Shown here: piece by piece, positions 40,569 to 49,214 of the stretch
Layout: each line of letters begins with the position of its first letter
Position numbering within the stretch: the first letter of the stretch is position 1
NCBI RefSeq assembly: GCF_001514285.1
Contig: NZ_KQ949027.1
Coordinates: 550,501 to 614,500 of the forward strand
Source of the DNA: Streptomyces sp. DSM 15324
Lineage (GTDB): Bacteria; Actinomycetota; Actinomycetes; Streptomycetales; Streptomycetaceae
Length of the DNA: 64,000 nucleotides
Direction of reading: 5' to 3'
Program-made: the position numbers and the translations under genes
The notes under the pieces: model-generated
Database searches by the model: none
What the model was told of the DNA's origin: nothing
What the model saw: only the letters and a program-made list of their open reading frames with translations

Positions 40569-41629
40569 GCCACGCAACCGCAGTCGCCGACAAGCGCCCC
40601 AGCACGCTGCGCGGCGCGAGCCTGCCCACCTGGTCCCCGTACGCGATCGCCGGCGGCTCGATCGTCGTCGCCGTCGGGATCGGCCTGGCCGCCGGTCTGG
40701 ACAGCAAGATCCAGTGGGGCCTGATCGCCGGACTCCTGTTCGTCGCCGGCACCTACGGCATCGCAGCCAAGGTCGAGGGCCGCCGCCAGGCGAAGGACCG
40801 CATCGCGACCTCCCTGGTCTGGGTGGCGTTCGTCCTGGCCGTGGTCCCCCTGGTCTCCCTGCTGTGGACCACCATCGTGCGCGGTGTGAAGGTCCTGGAC
40901 ATCTACTTCCTGACCCACTCCATGGGAGTCGTCGCCGACTCCGAGCCGGGCGGCGGTATCTACCACGCCATCATCGGCACCCTGGAGCAGGTCGGCCTCG
41001 CCACCCTGATCGGCGCCCCGATCGGCATCCTCACGGCGATCTACCTCGTCGAGTACGGCCGCGGCGGCCTGTCGAAGGCAGTGACCTTCTTCGTCGACGT
41101 CATGACGGGCATCCCGTCCATCGTCGCGGGTCTGTTCATCCTCAGCCTCATGCTGATGTTCGACATGCAGCCCTTCGGCTTCGCGGGCTCCCTCGCGCTG
41201 GCGATCCTGATGATGCCGGTGGTCGTACGCTCGACCGAGGAGATGCTCAAGCTCGTCCCGAACGAACTGCGTGAGGCGAGCCTGGCGCTCGGCGTGCCGA
41301 AATGGCGCACCATTCTCAAGGTGGTCGTCCCCACCTCGATCGGCGGCATCATCACCGGCGTCATGCTGGCGATCGCCCGAATCGCGGGTGAGACGGCCCC
41401 CGTCCTGCTCCTCGTCTTCGGCAACCCGTTCATCAACAACAACCCCTTCGAGGGCGCGCAGGCGTCTCTGCCGCTGTACATCTACCAGCAGTACTCGCAG
41501 AGCGCCGGTTCCACGGCGGCGTACGACCGTGCCTGGGCGGCCTCGCTCACGCTGATCGCCTTCGTGATGATCCTCAACCTCGTGGCCCGGGCCATCGCCC
41601 GCTGGAAGGCCCCGAAGACCGGTCGCTGA
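40565..41629 (+). CDS. pstA: Phosphate ABC permease PstA
   Basis: 354 residues, overlapping pstC by four bases (ATGA). It has eight candidate membrane segments, two of them in an N-terminal extension before the PstA core. Core motifs include MTGIPSIVAGLF and the EAA loop LREASLALGVPKWRTILKVVVP. It heterodimerises with PstC in the phosphate channel. Confidence 0.95.
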   Translation: MSHATAVADKRPSTLRGASLPTWSPYAIAGGSIVVAVGIGLAAGLDSKIQWGLIAGLLFVAGTYGIAAKVEGRRQAKDRIATSLVWVAFVLAVVPLVSLLWTTIVRGVKVLDIYFLTHSMGVVADSEPGGGIYHAIIGTLEQVGLATLIGAPIGILTAIYLVEYGRGGLSKAVTFFVDVMTGIPSIVAGLFILSLMLMFDMQPFGFAGSLALAILMMPVVVRSTEEMLKLVPNELREASLALGVPKWRTILKVVVPTSIGGIITGVMLAIARIAGETAPVLLLVFGNPFINNNPFEGAQASLPLYIYQQYSQSAGSTAAYDRAWAASLTLIAFVMILNLVARAIARWKAPKTGR

Positions 41630-41675
41630 CGCGGCCCCTCAGCTCAGCGACCGAGACGGAAGTGAAGTAGTAACC

Positions 41676-42452
41676 ATGTCCAAGCGAATCGATGTAAGCG
41701 GGCTCACCGCCTACTACGGCACCCACAAGGCGATCGAGGACATCTCGATGACGGTCGAGCCGCGCACGGTGACGGCCTTCATCGGCCCGTCCGGCTGCGG
41801 CAAGTCGACGTTCCTGCGCACGCTGAACCGTATGCACGAGGTGACATCGGGCGGCCGGGTCGAGGGCAAGGTCCTGCTGGACGACGAGGACCTGTACGGC
41901 GCGGGCGTCGACCCCGTCGCCGTCCGCCGCGAGATCGGCATGGTCTTCCAGCGCCCGAACCCGTTCCCCACGATGTCCATCTTCGACAACGTGGCCGCGG
42001 GCCTGCGCCTCAACGGCAACTACAAGAAGTCGCAGCTCTCGGAGATCGTCGAGAAGTCCCTCAAGGGCGCGAACCTCTGGAACGAGGTCAAGGACCGCCT
42101 CAACAAGCCGGGCTCCGGCCTCTCCGGCGGCCAGCAGCAGCGTCTGTGCATCGCCCGCGCGATCGCCGTGGAGCCGAAGGTCCTCCTCATGGACGAGCCC
42201 TGCTCGGCCCTGGACCCCATCTCCACCCTCGCCATCGAGGACCTGATCGGTGAACTGAAGGAGCGCTTCACGATCGTCATCGTGACGCACAACATGCAGC
42301 AGGCGGCGCGCGTCTCCGACCGCACGGCCTTCTTCAACCTCGCCGCCGTCGGCCAGCCCGGCAAGCTGATCGAGATCGACGACACGGAGCGCATCTTCTC
42401 CAACCCGTCCGTCCAGGCCACCGAGGACTACATCTCGGGCCGCTTCGGCTGA
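41676..42452 (+). CDS. pstB: Phosphate ABC ATPase PstB
   Basis: 258 residues with Walker A GPSGCGKST, Q-loop MVFQRPNPFPTMS (typical of PstB), signature LSGGQQQR, Walker B VLLMDEPCSALDP and H-loop VTHNMQQAARVSD. The 46-base gap from pstA contains an AAGTGAAGTAG ribosome-site region. It is followed by a strong terminator. Confidence 0.96.
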   Translation: MSKRIDVSGLTAYYGTHKAIEDISMTVEPRTVTAFIGPSGCGKSTFLRTLNRMHEVTSGGRVEGKVLLDDEDLYGAGVDPVAVRREIGMVFQRPNPFPTMSIFDNVAAGLRLNGNYKKSQLSEIVEKSLKGANLWNEVKDRLNKPGSGLSGGQQQRLCIARAIAVEPKVLLMDEPCSALDPISTLAIEDLIGELKERFTIVIVTHNMQQAARVSDRTAFFNLAAVGQPGKLIEIDDTERIFSNPSVQATEDYISGRFG

Positions 42453-42510
42453 CCGAGGCACACCACGAACCCCTCGCGGTGCTGCATGGCGGTGCCACCG
42501 CGAGGCCAAA

Positions 42511-42545
42511 GGGCCCGCCCCCCGACTGCCTCGGGGGGCGGGCCC
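42511..42545. terminator. Terminator between pstB and the convergent pit gene
   Basis: A perfect stem with 15-base arms, GGGCCCGCCCCCCGA and its complement, around a 5-base loop. It begins 58 bases after the pstB stop and is symmetrical, so it could also act on the convergent pit transcript. Confidence 0.9.
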
Positions 42546-42973
42546 AGGTACGTCTGAGCCCAGGCCCAAGTGAACTGCCGTCGGGCAACGCCCGACACAA
42601 CGGCAACAGCAGCCACGAGCACCTCGAACGACGCCCCGGCAGGGGAACCCGCACGGACGCGGCCCTTCCGGGCAACCGCTGGAGCTACGGCAACCGCAGG
42701 CGCGGTCGCTCTCGGACGACGACCCGGCAACCCGGCAACCCGGCGCGGCGGCAGGCGCAGGCCCGGTCGCGGCCCCGGCATCGTTCCAGCCTCACGGGGC
42801 GCAGCCCCGCCGATGTGTACCCGGGGGGAGACCCCGCCGGTCCCCGACGGCCCGCGCACCCCGCCCCGCCCCTCCCCTCACGTCCCCGACACAGCGCCCA
42901 CCCCTCGACGGACCGAGACGGGTGGGCGGGTGGGCAAGGCGGGTTCGGGCGGCGCGCAGCCACCACCCCGCGC
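42546..42973. other. Intergenic region between pst terminator and pit gene
   Basis: 428 bases of GC-rich sequence. Small direct repeats (ACCCGGCAACCCGGCAACCC near 42720) and G-rich runs (GACGGGTGGGCGGGTGGGC near 42915) occur. Open frames across it lack start signals and normal composition; no gene is proposed. Confidence 0.45.
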
Positions 42974-43972
42974 CTACAGGAACGCCAGGTTCACCACCCA
43001 GAACGCCCCCGCAGCGACCACCGCAGCAGCCGGCATCGTGATGAACCACCCCAGCACGATGTTCTTCGCGACACCCCACCGCACCGCGTTGACCCGCTTC
43101 GTGGCCCCCACCCCCATGATCGCCGACGTGATCACATGCGTCGTGGAAATGGGCGCCTTGAACAGGAACGCCGTCGTGAACATGATCGACGCCCCCGTCG
43201 TCTCCGCGGCGAACCCCTGCGGCGGATCCAGTTCGATGATCTTCCGCCCGAGCGTCCGCATGATCCGCCACCCACCGGCGTACGTCCCCAGCGACAGCAT
43301 CACCGCACAGGCGACCTTCACCCACACCGGAATCGGATCCTCGGCCGTCTGCACATCCCCGATGACCAGCGCCATCACCACGATGCCCATCGTCTTCTGC
43401 GCATCCTGCAGACCGTGCCCGAGCGCCATCCCCGCGGCGGAGACGGTCTGGGCTATCCGGAACCCCCGCTTGGCCTTGTGCGGATTGGCCCGCCGGAAGA
43501 TCCACAGGATGAGGCACATCACCAGGTACCCGCCGACCAGTCCCACGACCGGCGAGAGGAACATCGGGATGACGACCTTGTCGAGCACGCCCGACCAGAT
43601 GACCTGGGTCCCCCCGGCCAGCGCCGCCCCCACCATGCCGCCGAACAACGCGTGCGAGGAGGACGAGGGAAGCCCGAAGTACCAGGTGACCAGATTCCAG
43701 ACGATCGCCCCGACCAGCGCGGCGAAGAGGATCCCCATCCCCTTCGAGCCCTCGGGCGTCTCGATCAGCCCGCTGCTGACGGTATGGGCGACCCCGCTCC
43801 CCAGGAAGGCCCCGGCGAGATTCATCACCGCGGCCATCGCCAGCGCGGCCCGCGGCGTCAGCGCCCGTGTCGACACCGACGTCGCGATCGCGTTCGCCGA
43901 GTCGTGGAAACCGTTCGTATAAGTGAAACCGAGCGCGACACAGATGGTCACGACCAGAGCAAAGGTGTCCAT
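42974..43972 (-). CDS. pitH1: Low-affinity phosphate transporter, PiT family
   Basis: 332 residues, about ten membrane segments. Both PiT signature regions are present: N-terminal GFTYTNGFHDSANAIATSVSTRAL and C-terminal ISTTHVITSAIMGVGATKRV. The C-terminal repeat keeps Thr/His where the N-terminal repeat has SSSSHALFGG. It symports inorganic phosphate or metal-phosphate with protons. It is encoded 7 bases after its DUF47 partner, a standard pairing. The symbol follows S. coelicolor usage as I recall it. Confidence 0.92.
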   Translation of the reverse strand: MDTFALVVTICVALGFTYTNGFHDSANAIATSVSTRALTPRAALAMAAVMNLAGAFLGSGVAHTVSSGLIETPEGSKGMGILFAALVGAIVWNLVTWYFGLPSSSSHALFGGMVGAALAGGTQVIWSGVLDKVVIPMFLSPVVGLVGGYLVMCLILWIFRRANPHKAKRGFRIAQTVSAAGMALGHGLQDAQKTMGIVVMALVIGDVQTAEDPIPVWVKVACAVMLSLGTYAGGWRIMRTLGRKIIELDPPQGFAAETTGASIMFTTAFLFKAPISTTHVITSAIMGVGATKRVNAVRWGVAKNIVLGWFITMPAAAVVAAGAFWVVNLAFL

Positions 43973-43979
43973 GAAAAGC

Positions 43980-44600
43980 TCAGGACTCCTTGACGGCGAT
44001 GGTCTCCACCGTGTTCGCCACATGCTCGAACGCGTCGGCAGCTTCCTCCAGCACGTCCACGATCTGCTTGAGCTTCAGCACCTCGATCGCGTCGTACTTG
44101 CCGTTGAAGAGATGAGCCAGCAGCTTGCGGTGGATCTGGTCCGCCTGGTTCTCCAGCCGGTTGACCTCGATCCAGTACTCGGTGAGGTTCTCCATCGTCC
44201 GCAGGTTCGGCATGGCCTCCGCGGTCAGCTCGGCCGCCCGCGCCAGCACCTCGATCTGCTGCTCGACGCCCTTCGGCAGATTCTCGACGTTGTAGAGGAC
44301 GACCAGGTCGACGGCCTCCTCCATGAAGTCCATGATGTCGTCGAGGGAGGAGGCGAGGGAGTAGATGTCCTCGCGGTCGAACGGCGTGATGAACGAGGAG
44401 TTCAGCTGGTGGAAGATGGCGTGCGTCGCGTCGTCACCGGCATGTTCCGCGGCCCGCATACGCTCTGCGATCTCGGCCCGGCCGGCGGTGTCCGCCCCGA
44501 GCAGTTCCATCAGGAGTTTCGAGCCCGTGACGATGTTGTCCGCGGATGCGGCGAACATGTCGTAGAAGCTCGTCTCCCTGGGGGTCAGACGAAAGCGCAC
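43980..44600 (-). CDS. DUF47 (PhoU-like) protein partnered with Pit
   Basis: 206 residues, all helical, with two PhoU-like repeats: FYDMFAASADNIVTGSKLLMELL, then EAGHDATH-type AAEHAGDDATHAIFHQLNSSFITPFDREDIYSLASSLDDIMDFMEEAVDL. The E-x3-D metal-binding pattern of PhoU relatives is visible in DREDIYSLASSLDDIMD. The start GTG 44600 has a GAGGA site. It probably regulates the adjacent transporter post-translationally. Confidence 0.9.
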   Translation of the reverse strand: MRFRLTPRETSFYDMFAASADNIVTGSKLLMELLGADTAGRAEIAERMRAAEHAGDDATHAIFHQLNSSFITPFDREDIYSLASSLDDIMDFMEEAVDLVVLYNVENLPKGVEQQIEVLARAAELTAEAMPNLRTMENLTEYWIEVNRLENQADQIHRKLLAHLFNGKYDAIEVLKLKQIVDVLEEAADAFEHVANTVETIAVKES

Positions 44601-44758
44601 TTGGGGTCCTCGGGATGCATCGGTTTCGGTCAAGCCAGTGGCCAGGGGTGATGCTAAGCGCACCATCCGGACATGGCTATCGGGCCGTCCCCCAGTGTCA
44701 CCTATCGGACAGCGTGATCAGCACGGGGGCCGCACGGGGCCTGTACCCGGCAAAGTTC

Positions 44759-44794
44759 GTTACGATATACCCGGCAGGGGTATATGTCCGTAAC
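44759..44794. promoter_or_regulatory. Palindromic operator of the CsoR-like regulator
   Basis: A perfect inverted repeat ATATACCC-GGCAG-GGGTATAT (44765-44785) sits inside a second, outer dyad GTTACG/CGTAAC (44759-44764 and 44789-44794). It is 20 bases before the regulator ATG. The inner TACCC/GGGTA is the form recognised by CsoR-family proteins, so autoregulation is expected. Confidence 0.8.
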
Positions 44795-44805
44795 GGGAGG
44801 ACGCG

Positions 44806-45150
44806 ATGACGACGACACAGGCCACCGAGCCCACCGACCCGGCACCCGCCGAGACAGTGCCGCACGTCACGCACGGCTACCACCAGCAGAAGGACGAGCA
44901 CCTCAAGCGCCTGCGCCGGATCGAGGGCCAGATCCGCGGCCTCCAGCGCATGGTCGACGAGGACACCTACTGCATCGACATACTCACCCAGGTGTCCGCC
45001 TCCACCAAGGCCCTCCAGTCCTTCGCCCTGCAACTCCTGGAGGAACACCTGCGCCACTGCGTCGCCGACGCGGCCCTCAAGGGCGGCGACGAGATCGACG
45101 CGAAGGTGGAGGAGGCGACCAAGGCGATCGGCCGTCTACTGCGCACCTGA
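44806..45150 (+). CDS. CsoR-family metal-sensitive transcriptional repressor
   Basis: 114 residues; the all-helical CsoR/RcnR fold begins at HLKRLRRIEGQIRGLQRMV. The copper-site residues fit the C-H-C pattern: Cys in TYCIDILTQ, and His and Cys in LLEEHLRHCV. No copper chaperone or P-type ATPase gene is adjacent in this window, so the target genes lie elsewhere or the gene is self-regulating only. Cu(I) sensing is inferred from the ligands; sulfur-sensing relatives (CstR) lack the His. Confidence 0.88.
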   Translation: MTTTQATEPTDPAPAETVPHVTHGYHQQKDEHLKRLRRIEGQIRGLQRMVDEDTYCIDILTQVSASTKALQSFALQLLEEHLRHCVADAALKGGDEIDAKVEEATKAIGRLLRT

Positions 45151-45327
45151 CGCGGCCCCGCCCCCGTCCGGCGTCTCCCGCACGCGCAGCACCTGGTCGA
45201 TGCTCTCCAGGCTGAGCCGTTCCTCCCCGGCCGCCGAGGCCGCGATGATCAGCTCCCCGCACAGCTCTATCTCGGCGAGGGCCACGTAGTCCTGAACTGC
45301 CGTACCGCCGACCGGAGCCACGCGCAT
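45136..45327 (-). CDS. Small conserved-looking hypothetical protein
   Basis: About 63 residues: an N-terminal strand-like segment VAPVGGTAVQDYVALAEIELCGELIIAAS, then LESIDQVLRV, and a disordered Gly/Ala tail. I do not recognise a family, but helical, balanced composition and strong GC3 favour coding. The ribosome site GAGG is too close for ATG 45327 and better spaced for an internal GTG at 45321. It overlaps the convergent csoR-like gene by 15 bases. Confidence 0.6.
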   Translation of the reverse strand: MRVAPVGGTAVQDYVALAEIELCGELIIAASAAGEERLSLESIDQVLRVRETPDGGGAASGAQ

Positions 45328-45424
45328 CACCTCGTCTCTGCCGTCACCGGCTTCCTAGAGTAGGGAGCGGTGCACACGGCGCGCATGGCACGGACGGGCT
45401 AGTCCTTGCGCGGGCCCGGTGACC

Positions 45425-46300
45425 TCAGTCCTCCGCGATCCGCCCCGCGAAGATGTCCCGAGCCGCCGGCAGCCGTACGTCGGCGGGGGCCCCGAAGTCG
45501 TACAGCAGCGTCGTCGAGGCGACCGCCACGGCCTCCGCCTGCCGCCCGTTGACGAAGCTGAACCGGTGCCTGACCTTCCGGATCCGCCCCGCGTCGTCCA
45601 GGTACACGTCGAACGGCACCCGGGCCGTGGCGAACCCTTTCGCCGCCGCGGCCAGCGCCCCCCTGCTCCCCGCCGACGCACCCTCCGCCGCCACCGCCAG
45701 ATCCGCCGTCCCCCGGTAGTGCCGCACCGCCGTCCCCGCGACCGCGGTCCGCCCCACGTACGTCACGGTCCGCGCTCCGCGCAGCACCTCCGCCGCGGCG
45801 AACGGATCCGTGGCCCCGCCCGTCACCAGGTTCCCGTCGGACAGCGTCGCCGTCTCCACCCGGACCCATTTGTCGTCCGGCACCCCGGCCCCGCGGTGCT
45901 TCATGAACAGCGCGCCCGGCGCGAGCAGTTCGGTGATCGGCCGGTGCTCGCTCGTCCCCGCCGGGTCCTGCGGCAGCAGCACCGTCAGCCGCCCCCGCTG
46001 CCGGCGGTAGTCGTAGACCCCCTCGCCCCGGATGGTCACCCGGGTCCCGCCGGTGGCCATCTCCATGGACGTACGCGCCTTCGAACTGCCCGCCTCCCGC
46101 AGCGTGTCGGCGGCCCCGCGCACCAGCCGTACCGCCTCACCGCCGCGCGCGTGCCCCGCACCCGCCACCCCGTCGGCCATCCCGCCCGCGCCCCCCGCGC
46201 CCGAGCACCCGGCCGCCCCCAGACACCCCCCGGCCACCAGCCCGGCGGCCACGACCACCGCACCGCCCCGTCCGCGCCGCCTGTACCACCACTCCGTCAT
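45425..46300 (-). CDS. Putative lipoprotein of LolA/LppX-like fold
   Basis: 291 residues starting MTEWWYRRRGRGG, with a signal sequence (AVVVAAGLVAGGCLGAAGCSG) that has two cysteines in imperfect lipoboxes. The mature part has a beta-rich pattern (RTSMEMATGGTRVTIRGEGVYDYRRQRGRLTVLL ... TYVGRTAVAGTAVRHYRGTADL ... VPFDVYLDDAGRIRKVRHRFSF), which resembles LppX/LprG or LolA-like lipid carriers. Function is inferred from fold resemblance only. A GTG at 46333 would extend the N-terminus. Confidence 0.7.
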   Translation of the reverse strand: MTEWWYRRRGRGGAVVVAAGLVAGGCLGAAGCSGAGGAGGMADGVAGAGHARGGEAVRLVRGAADTLREAGSSKARTSMEMATGGTRVTIRGEGVYDYRRQRGRLTVLLPQDPAGTSEHRPITELLAPGALFMKHRGAGVPDDKWVRVETATLSDGNLVTGGATDPFAAAEVLRGARTVTYVGRTAVAGTAVRHYRGTADLAVAAEGASAGSRGALAAAAKGFATARVPFDVYLDDAGRIRKVRHRFSFVNGRQAEAVAVASTTLLYDFGAPADVRLPAARDIFAGRIAED

Positions 46301-46476
46301 CGTCTGCCTACCCCCAGCCGGTACGTCCGTCACGGGTCCCCCTGTCGTCCCGCCTAACGACGGTCACGTGCCCCCGTCACGCGCGCCACCCCCCGCGCGA
46401 CCGCCGAACGGGTCGTCCGCGCCGTCCCGTTCCCCGGCATACGTGCCTCTTACATTTCCTGGGTAACGTTGTCTGC

Positions 46477-46647
46477 GTGACGCAGCAGGACGGCTCGGCC
46501 CCTCCCCGCACCGGCGGGGAACACACCACCACGACCGTCGAGCAGGGCCGGTTCTGCCTGGCCCGGTGCACCTGCGGCTGGCGCGGGCCGGCCCGCAGAG
46601 CGAGAAGCCTGGCCCGGTCCGACGCCGAGGGACACGCCCGCGGCTGA
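46477..46647 (+). CDS. Small Cys-containing protein (56 residues)
   Basis: A GTG-started frame. The N-terminal 20 residues are polar; then EQGRFCLARCTCGWRGPARRARSLARSDAEGHARG. The C-x3-C-x-C knot with a following Trp and the D-A-x-x-H end look like a small zinc-binding module. I recall similar small proteins in other Streptomyces, but cannot name a family. It has its own gap upstream (176 bases from the divergent lipoprotein gene) and stops 115 bases before the FAD oxidase. Confidence 0.6.
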   Translation: MTQQDGSAPPRTGGEHTTTTVEQGRFCLARCTCGWRGPARRARSLARSDAEGHARG

Positions 46648-46762
46648 CGTCACCGTTCCGTCACCGCCGCCGCCCGCGGGAACCCGTAGCCGCGGGGCCC
46701 CGTCTCGCACCATGAAACCGACAGGCCGCGAGATGCCGACAGGCGGACGGAAGGCGCAGAAC

Positions 46763-48322
46763 ATGGAACGGCGTACGTTCATCGCAGGCGGAACGGCCGC
46801 TGTCGCCGCGGTCACCACGGCGGCGTGCAGCACCTCGAAGAGCGGCGGAGCGAGCGCCTCCGCCAGTGCCGGCGCCACCGGCCTCACCCTCCTCACCACC
46901 ACCGCCGGAACCGGGCCCGCGAACTGGGCGGCGCTCGCCCGCGACCTGGACGGCACCCTGGTCCGCCCCGGCGACGCCTCCTGGACGACGGCCCGTCAGC
47001 TCTACAACACCCGCTTCGACAACCTGAAGCCGGCGGCCGTGGCGTACGTCGCCCACGCCGACGACATCCGCGCCGTCCTGTCCTACGCCCGCGCACACCG
47101 CACCAAGGTCGCGATCCGCAACGGCGGCCACTCCTACGGCGGCTGGTCCTCCGGCGACGGCCGGCTCATCGTCGACGTCTCCCGGCTGCGGACCGTCCGC
47201 GCGAGCGGAAGCTCGGCCGTCGTCGGCGCGGGCGCCAAGCTGATCGACGTCTACCGCGCCCTCGCCGCGAAGGGCGTCACGATCCCGGCCGGCTCCTGCC
47301 CGACCGTCGGCGTCTCCGGCCTGGTCCTCGGCGGCGGCCACGGCGTCGTCTCCCGCGCCTACGGCCTGACCTGCGACAGCCTCACCCAGGCCACCGTCAT
47401 CACGGCGGACGGCAAGCAGCTCGTCACCAACGCCACCGAGAACAAGGACCTGTTCTGGGCGCTGCGCGGCGCCGGCAACGGCAACTTCGGCGTCGTCACC
47501 GAGCTGCGCTTCCGCACCCACGCCGCCCCGCAGGCCGTGACCGGCTATCTCACCTGGCCATGGGCGAAGGCCGCCGCGGTGATCAAGGCCTGGCAGGAGT
47601 GGGGCCCGTCCCAGCCGGACGAGATCTGGTCCTCCCTGCACCTGGAGAACTCCGCGGGCGGCACCCCCCGGGTCGCCGTCGCCGCCTTCTGCATCGGCAC
47701 CTACGGCCAGCTCCAGAACGCCGTCGACCGCCTGGCCGACCGGGTGGGCGCCCCGGCGTCCTCGGTGTCCCTGCGCCGCAAGGGCTACGAGGAGGCCATG
47801 GAGGCCTACGCGGGCTGCTCCTCCTTCAGCGCCGACGCCCAGTGCCACCTGCCCGGCTCCACCCCGGGCCGCTCCCCGCAGGGCAGGCTGGGCCGGGAGA
47901 CGTACACCGCCCGCAGCGACTTCTTCGACCGTTCCCTGTCCTCGGCGGGCATCCAGACCCTGCTGAAGGAGATCAAGGCCGTCCAGGGCGGCGCCGGCAG
48001 CATCGCCCTCACCGCCCTGGGCGGCGCGATCAACCGTGTCTCCCCGACGGCCACGGCCTTCGTGCACCGCCGCTCACGCATGCTGGCCCAGTACCTCGTG
48101 TCCTGGCGGGCGGGGACGACGGGTTCGACGGCCCAGTCCTGGCTGAACACGGCCCACCGGGCGATGCAGCCGTACGCCTCGGGCGCCGCCTACCAGAACT
48201 ACGCCGACCCGACCCTGACGAACTGGCGCAAGGCGTACTACGGCGACGCGCTGCCGCGCCTGACCCAGCTGAAGCGGCAGTACGACCCGACGGGCTTCTT
48301 CACCTACCCGCAGGCGCTCTGA
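46763..48322 (+). CDS. Secreted FAD-linked oxidoreductase (berberine-bridge type)
   Basis: 519 residues with a twin-arginine-like signal (MERRTFIAGGTAAVAAVTTAACS) that also contains a possible lipobox TAAC. The FAD-binding PCMH domain has the flavin-linking His in RNGGHSYGGW and PTVGVSGLVLGGGHGVVSRAYGLTCDSL. The BBE domain at the C-terminus has AYQNYADP and KAYYGDALPRLTQLKRQYDPTGFF. The relatives oxidise sugars, alkaloids or aromatic substrates. The start at 46763 has GGAAGG; an ATG at 46712 is less likely. Confidence 0.88.
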   Translation: MERRTFIAGGTAAVAAVTTAACSTSKSGGASASASAGATGLTLLTTTAGTGPANWAALARDLDGTLVRPGDASWTTARQLYNTRFDNLKPAAVAYVAHADDIRAVLSYARAHRTKVAIRNGGHSYGGWSSGDGRLIVDVSRLRTVRASGSSAVVGAGAKLIDVYRALAAKGVTIPAGSCPTVGVSGLVLGGGHGVVSRAYGLTCDSLTQATVITADGKQLVTNATENKDLFWALRGAGNGNFGVVTELRFRTHAAPQAVTGYLTWPWAKAAAVIKAWQEWGPSQPDEIWSSLHLENSAGGTPRVAVAAFCIGTYGQLQNAVDRLADRVGAPASSVSLRRKGYEEAMEAYAGCSSFSADAQCHLPGSTPGRSPQGRLGRETYTARSDFFDRSLSSAGIQTLLKEIKAVQGGAGSIALTALGGAINRVSPTATAFVHRRSRMLAQYLVSWRAGTTGSTAQSWLNTAHRAMQPYASGAAYQNYADPTLTNWRKAYYGDALPRLTQLKRQYDPTGFFTYPQAL

Positions 48323-48335
48323 TCCCCGGGGCGCC

Positions 48336-49046
48336 TCAGGCGGCGAGGTCCCGCTCCTCGGCGGCGGCCCCGGAGCGGGCCCCCGGGATGAACGCGTCCC
48401 GGGCCCGCTCCCTCGCCTGCCTGCTCCGCACGATCCACCCCACCCGGGGCGAGCGCTCGACGGCCTTCAGCAGCGGGGTGAGCGCCAGCGAGGCGAGCGG
48501 CGACAGCAGCAGCGCGACGGCGGTCCCGAGCGCGAACCCGCCCACCACGTCGGTCGGGTAGTGCACGCCCATGTAGACCCGGCAGAACCCTTCGAGCAGC
48601 GCGATCGCTATCCCGTAGAACCCGAACTTCCGGTTGGCGACGAACAGTCCGACGGCCATGGCCATGGTCAGCGTCGCGTGATCACTCACGAACGAGTAGT
48701 CGGTCTTCCCGGAGACCAGCACCTCGAGCCCCTGGTGATCGAGGAACGGCCGGGGCCTCTCCACGAATCCCCGTATGGGCACGTTCACCAGCACGGCGAC
48801 GGCGGCCGCCAGCGGCGCCCACACGAGCGCGGCGACCGCGGCCGAGGCCTCCTCGGCCCCCCGCACCGTGCGCCGCCCGTCGGCCCAGCACCACAGAATC
48901 AGCAGGACCATGGCGAGGAGCAGCCCGTACTCCCCCACGAACTCGACGATCCGGTCGAACCAATGGGGGGCGTCCTTGGCGAGACCGTTGATGTCGTAGA
49001 GCAGGTCGACGTCGGGGTTCGACCCGGAATCGGCGAGTCCAGCCAT
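48336..49046 (-). CDS. PAP2-family phosphatase
   Basis: 236 residues with five or six membrane segments. The acid phosphatase motifs are present: KxxxxxxRP as RGFVERPRPF, SGH-like as SFVSDHATLT, and SRxxxGxHxxxD as CRVYMGVHYPTDVVGG. The relatives hydrolyse undecaprenyl pyrophosphate or phosphatidic acid in the membrane. The SDH in place of PSGH is common in BcrC-like enzymes. It is convergent with the FAD oxidase gene, with 13 bases between stops. Confidence 0.9.
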   Translation of the reverse strand: MAGLADSGSNPDVDLLYDINGLAKDAPHWFDRIVEFVGEYGLLLAMVLLILWCWADGRRTVRGAEEASAAVAALVWAPLAAAVAVLVNVPIRGFVERPRPFLDHQGLEVLVSGKTDYSFVSDHATLTMAMAVGLFVANRKFGFYGIAIALLEGFCRVYMGVHYPTDVVGGFALGTAVALLLSPLASLALTPLLKAVERSPRVGWIVRSRQARERARDAFIPGARSGAAAEERDLAA

Positions 49047-49214
49047 GGTGCTGCGGCCCCTTCGTCGTCTTCTGCCCAGCGCATCTCTCGTGCGCACGCC
49101 TCAACAGGAACGCACGGCCCCGGTTGATACGTTCCACTCTCCACTGAATGATCACTCAGACGTTATCGAAGAGAGATGCAAAGCCGCAGCTCAGGGGGAT
49201 TTTCCCGGACTGCC

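Noticed and set aside
42546..42973. A gene in the pst-pit gap (several open frames)
   Set aside because: The frames are Arg/Pro-rich, lack ribosome sites and overlap a perfect terminator hairpin and short direct repeats.
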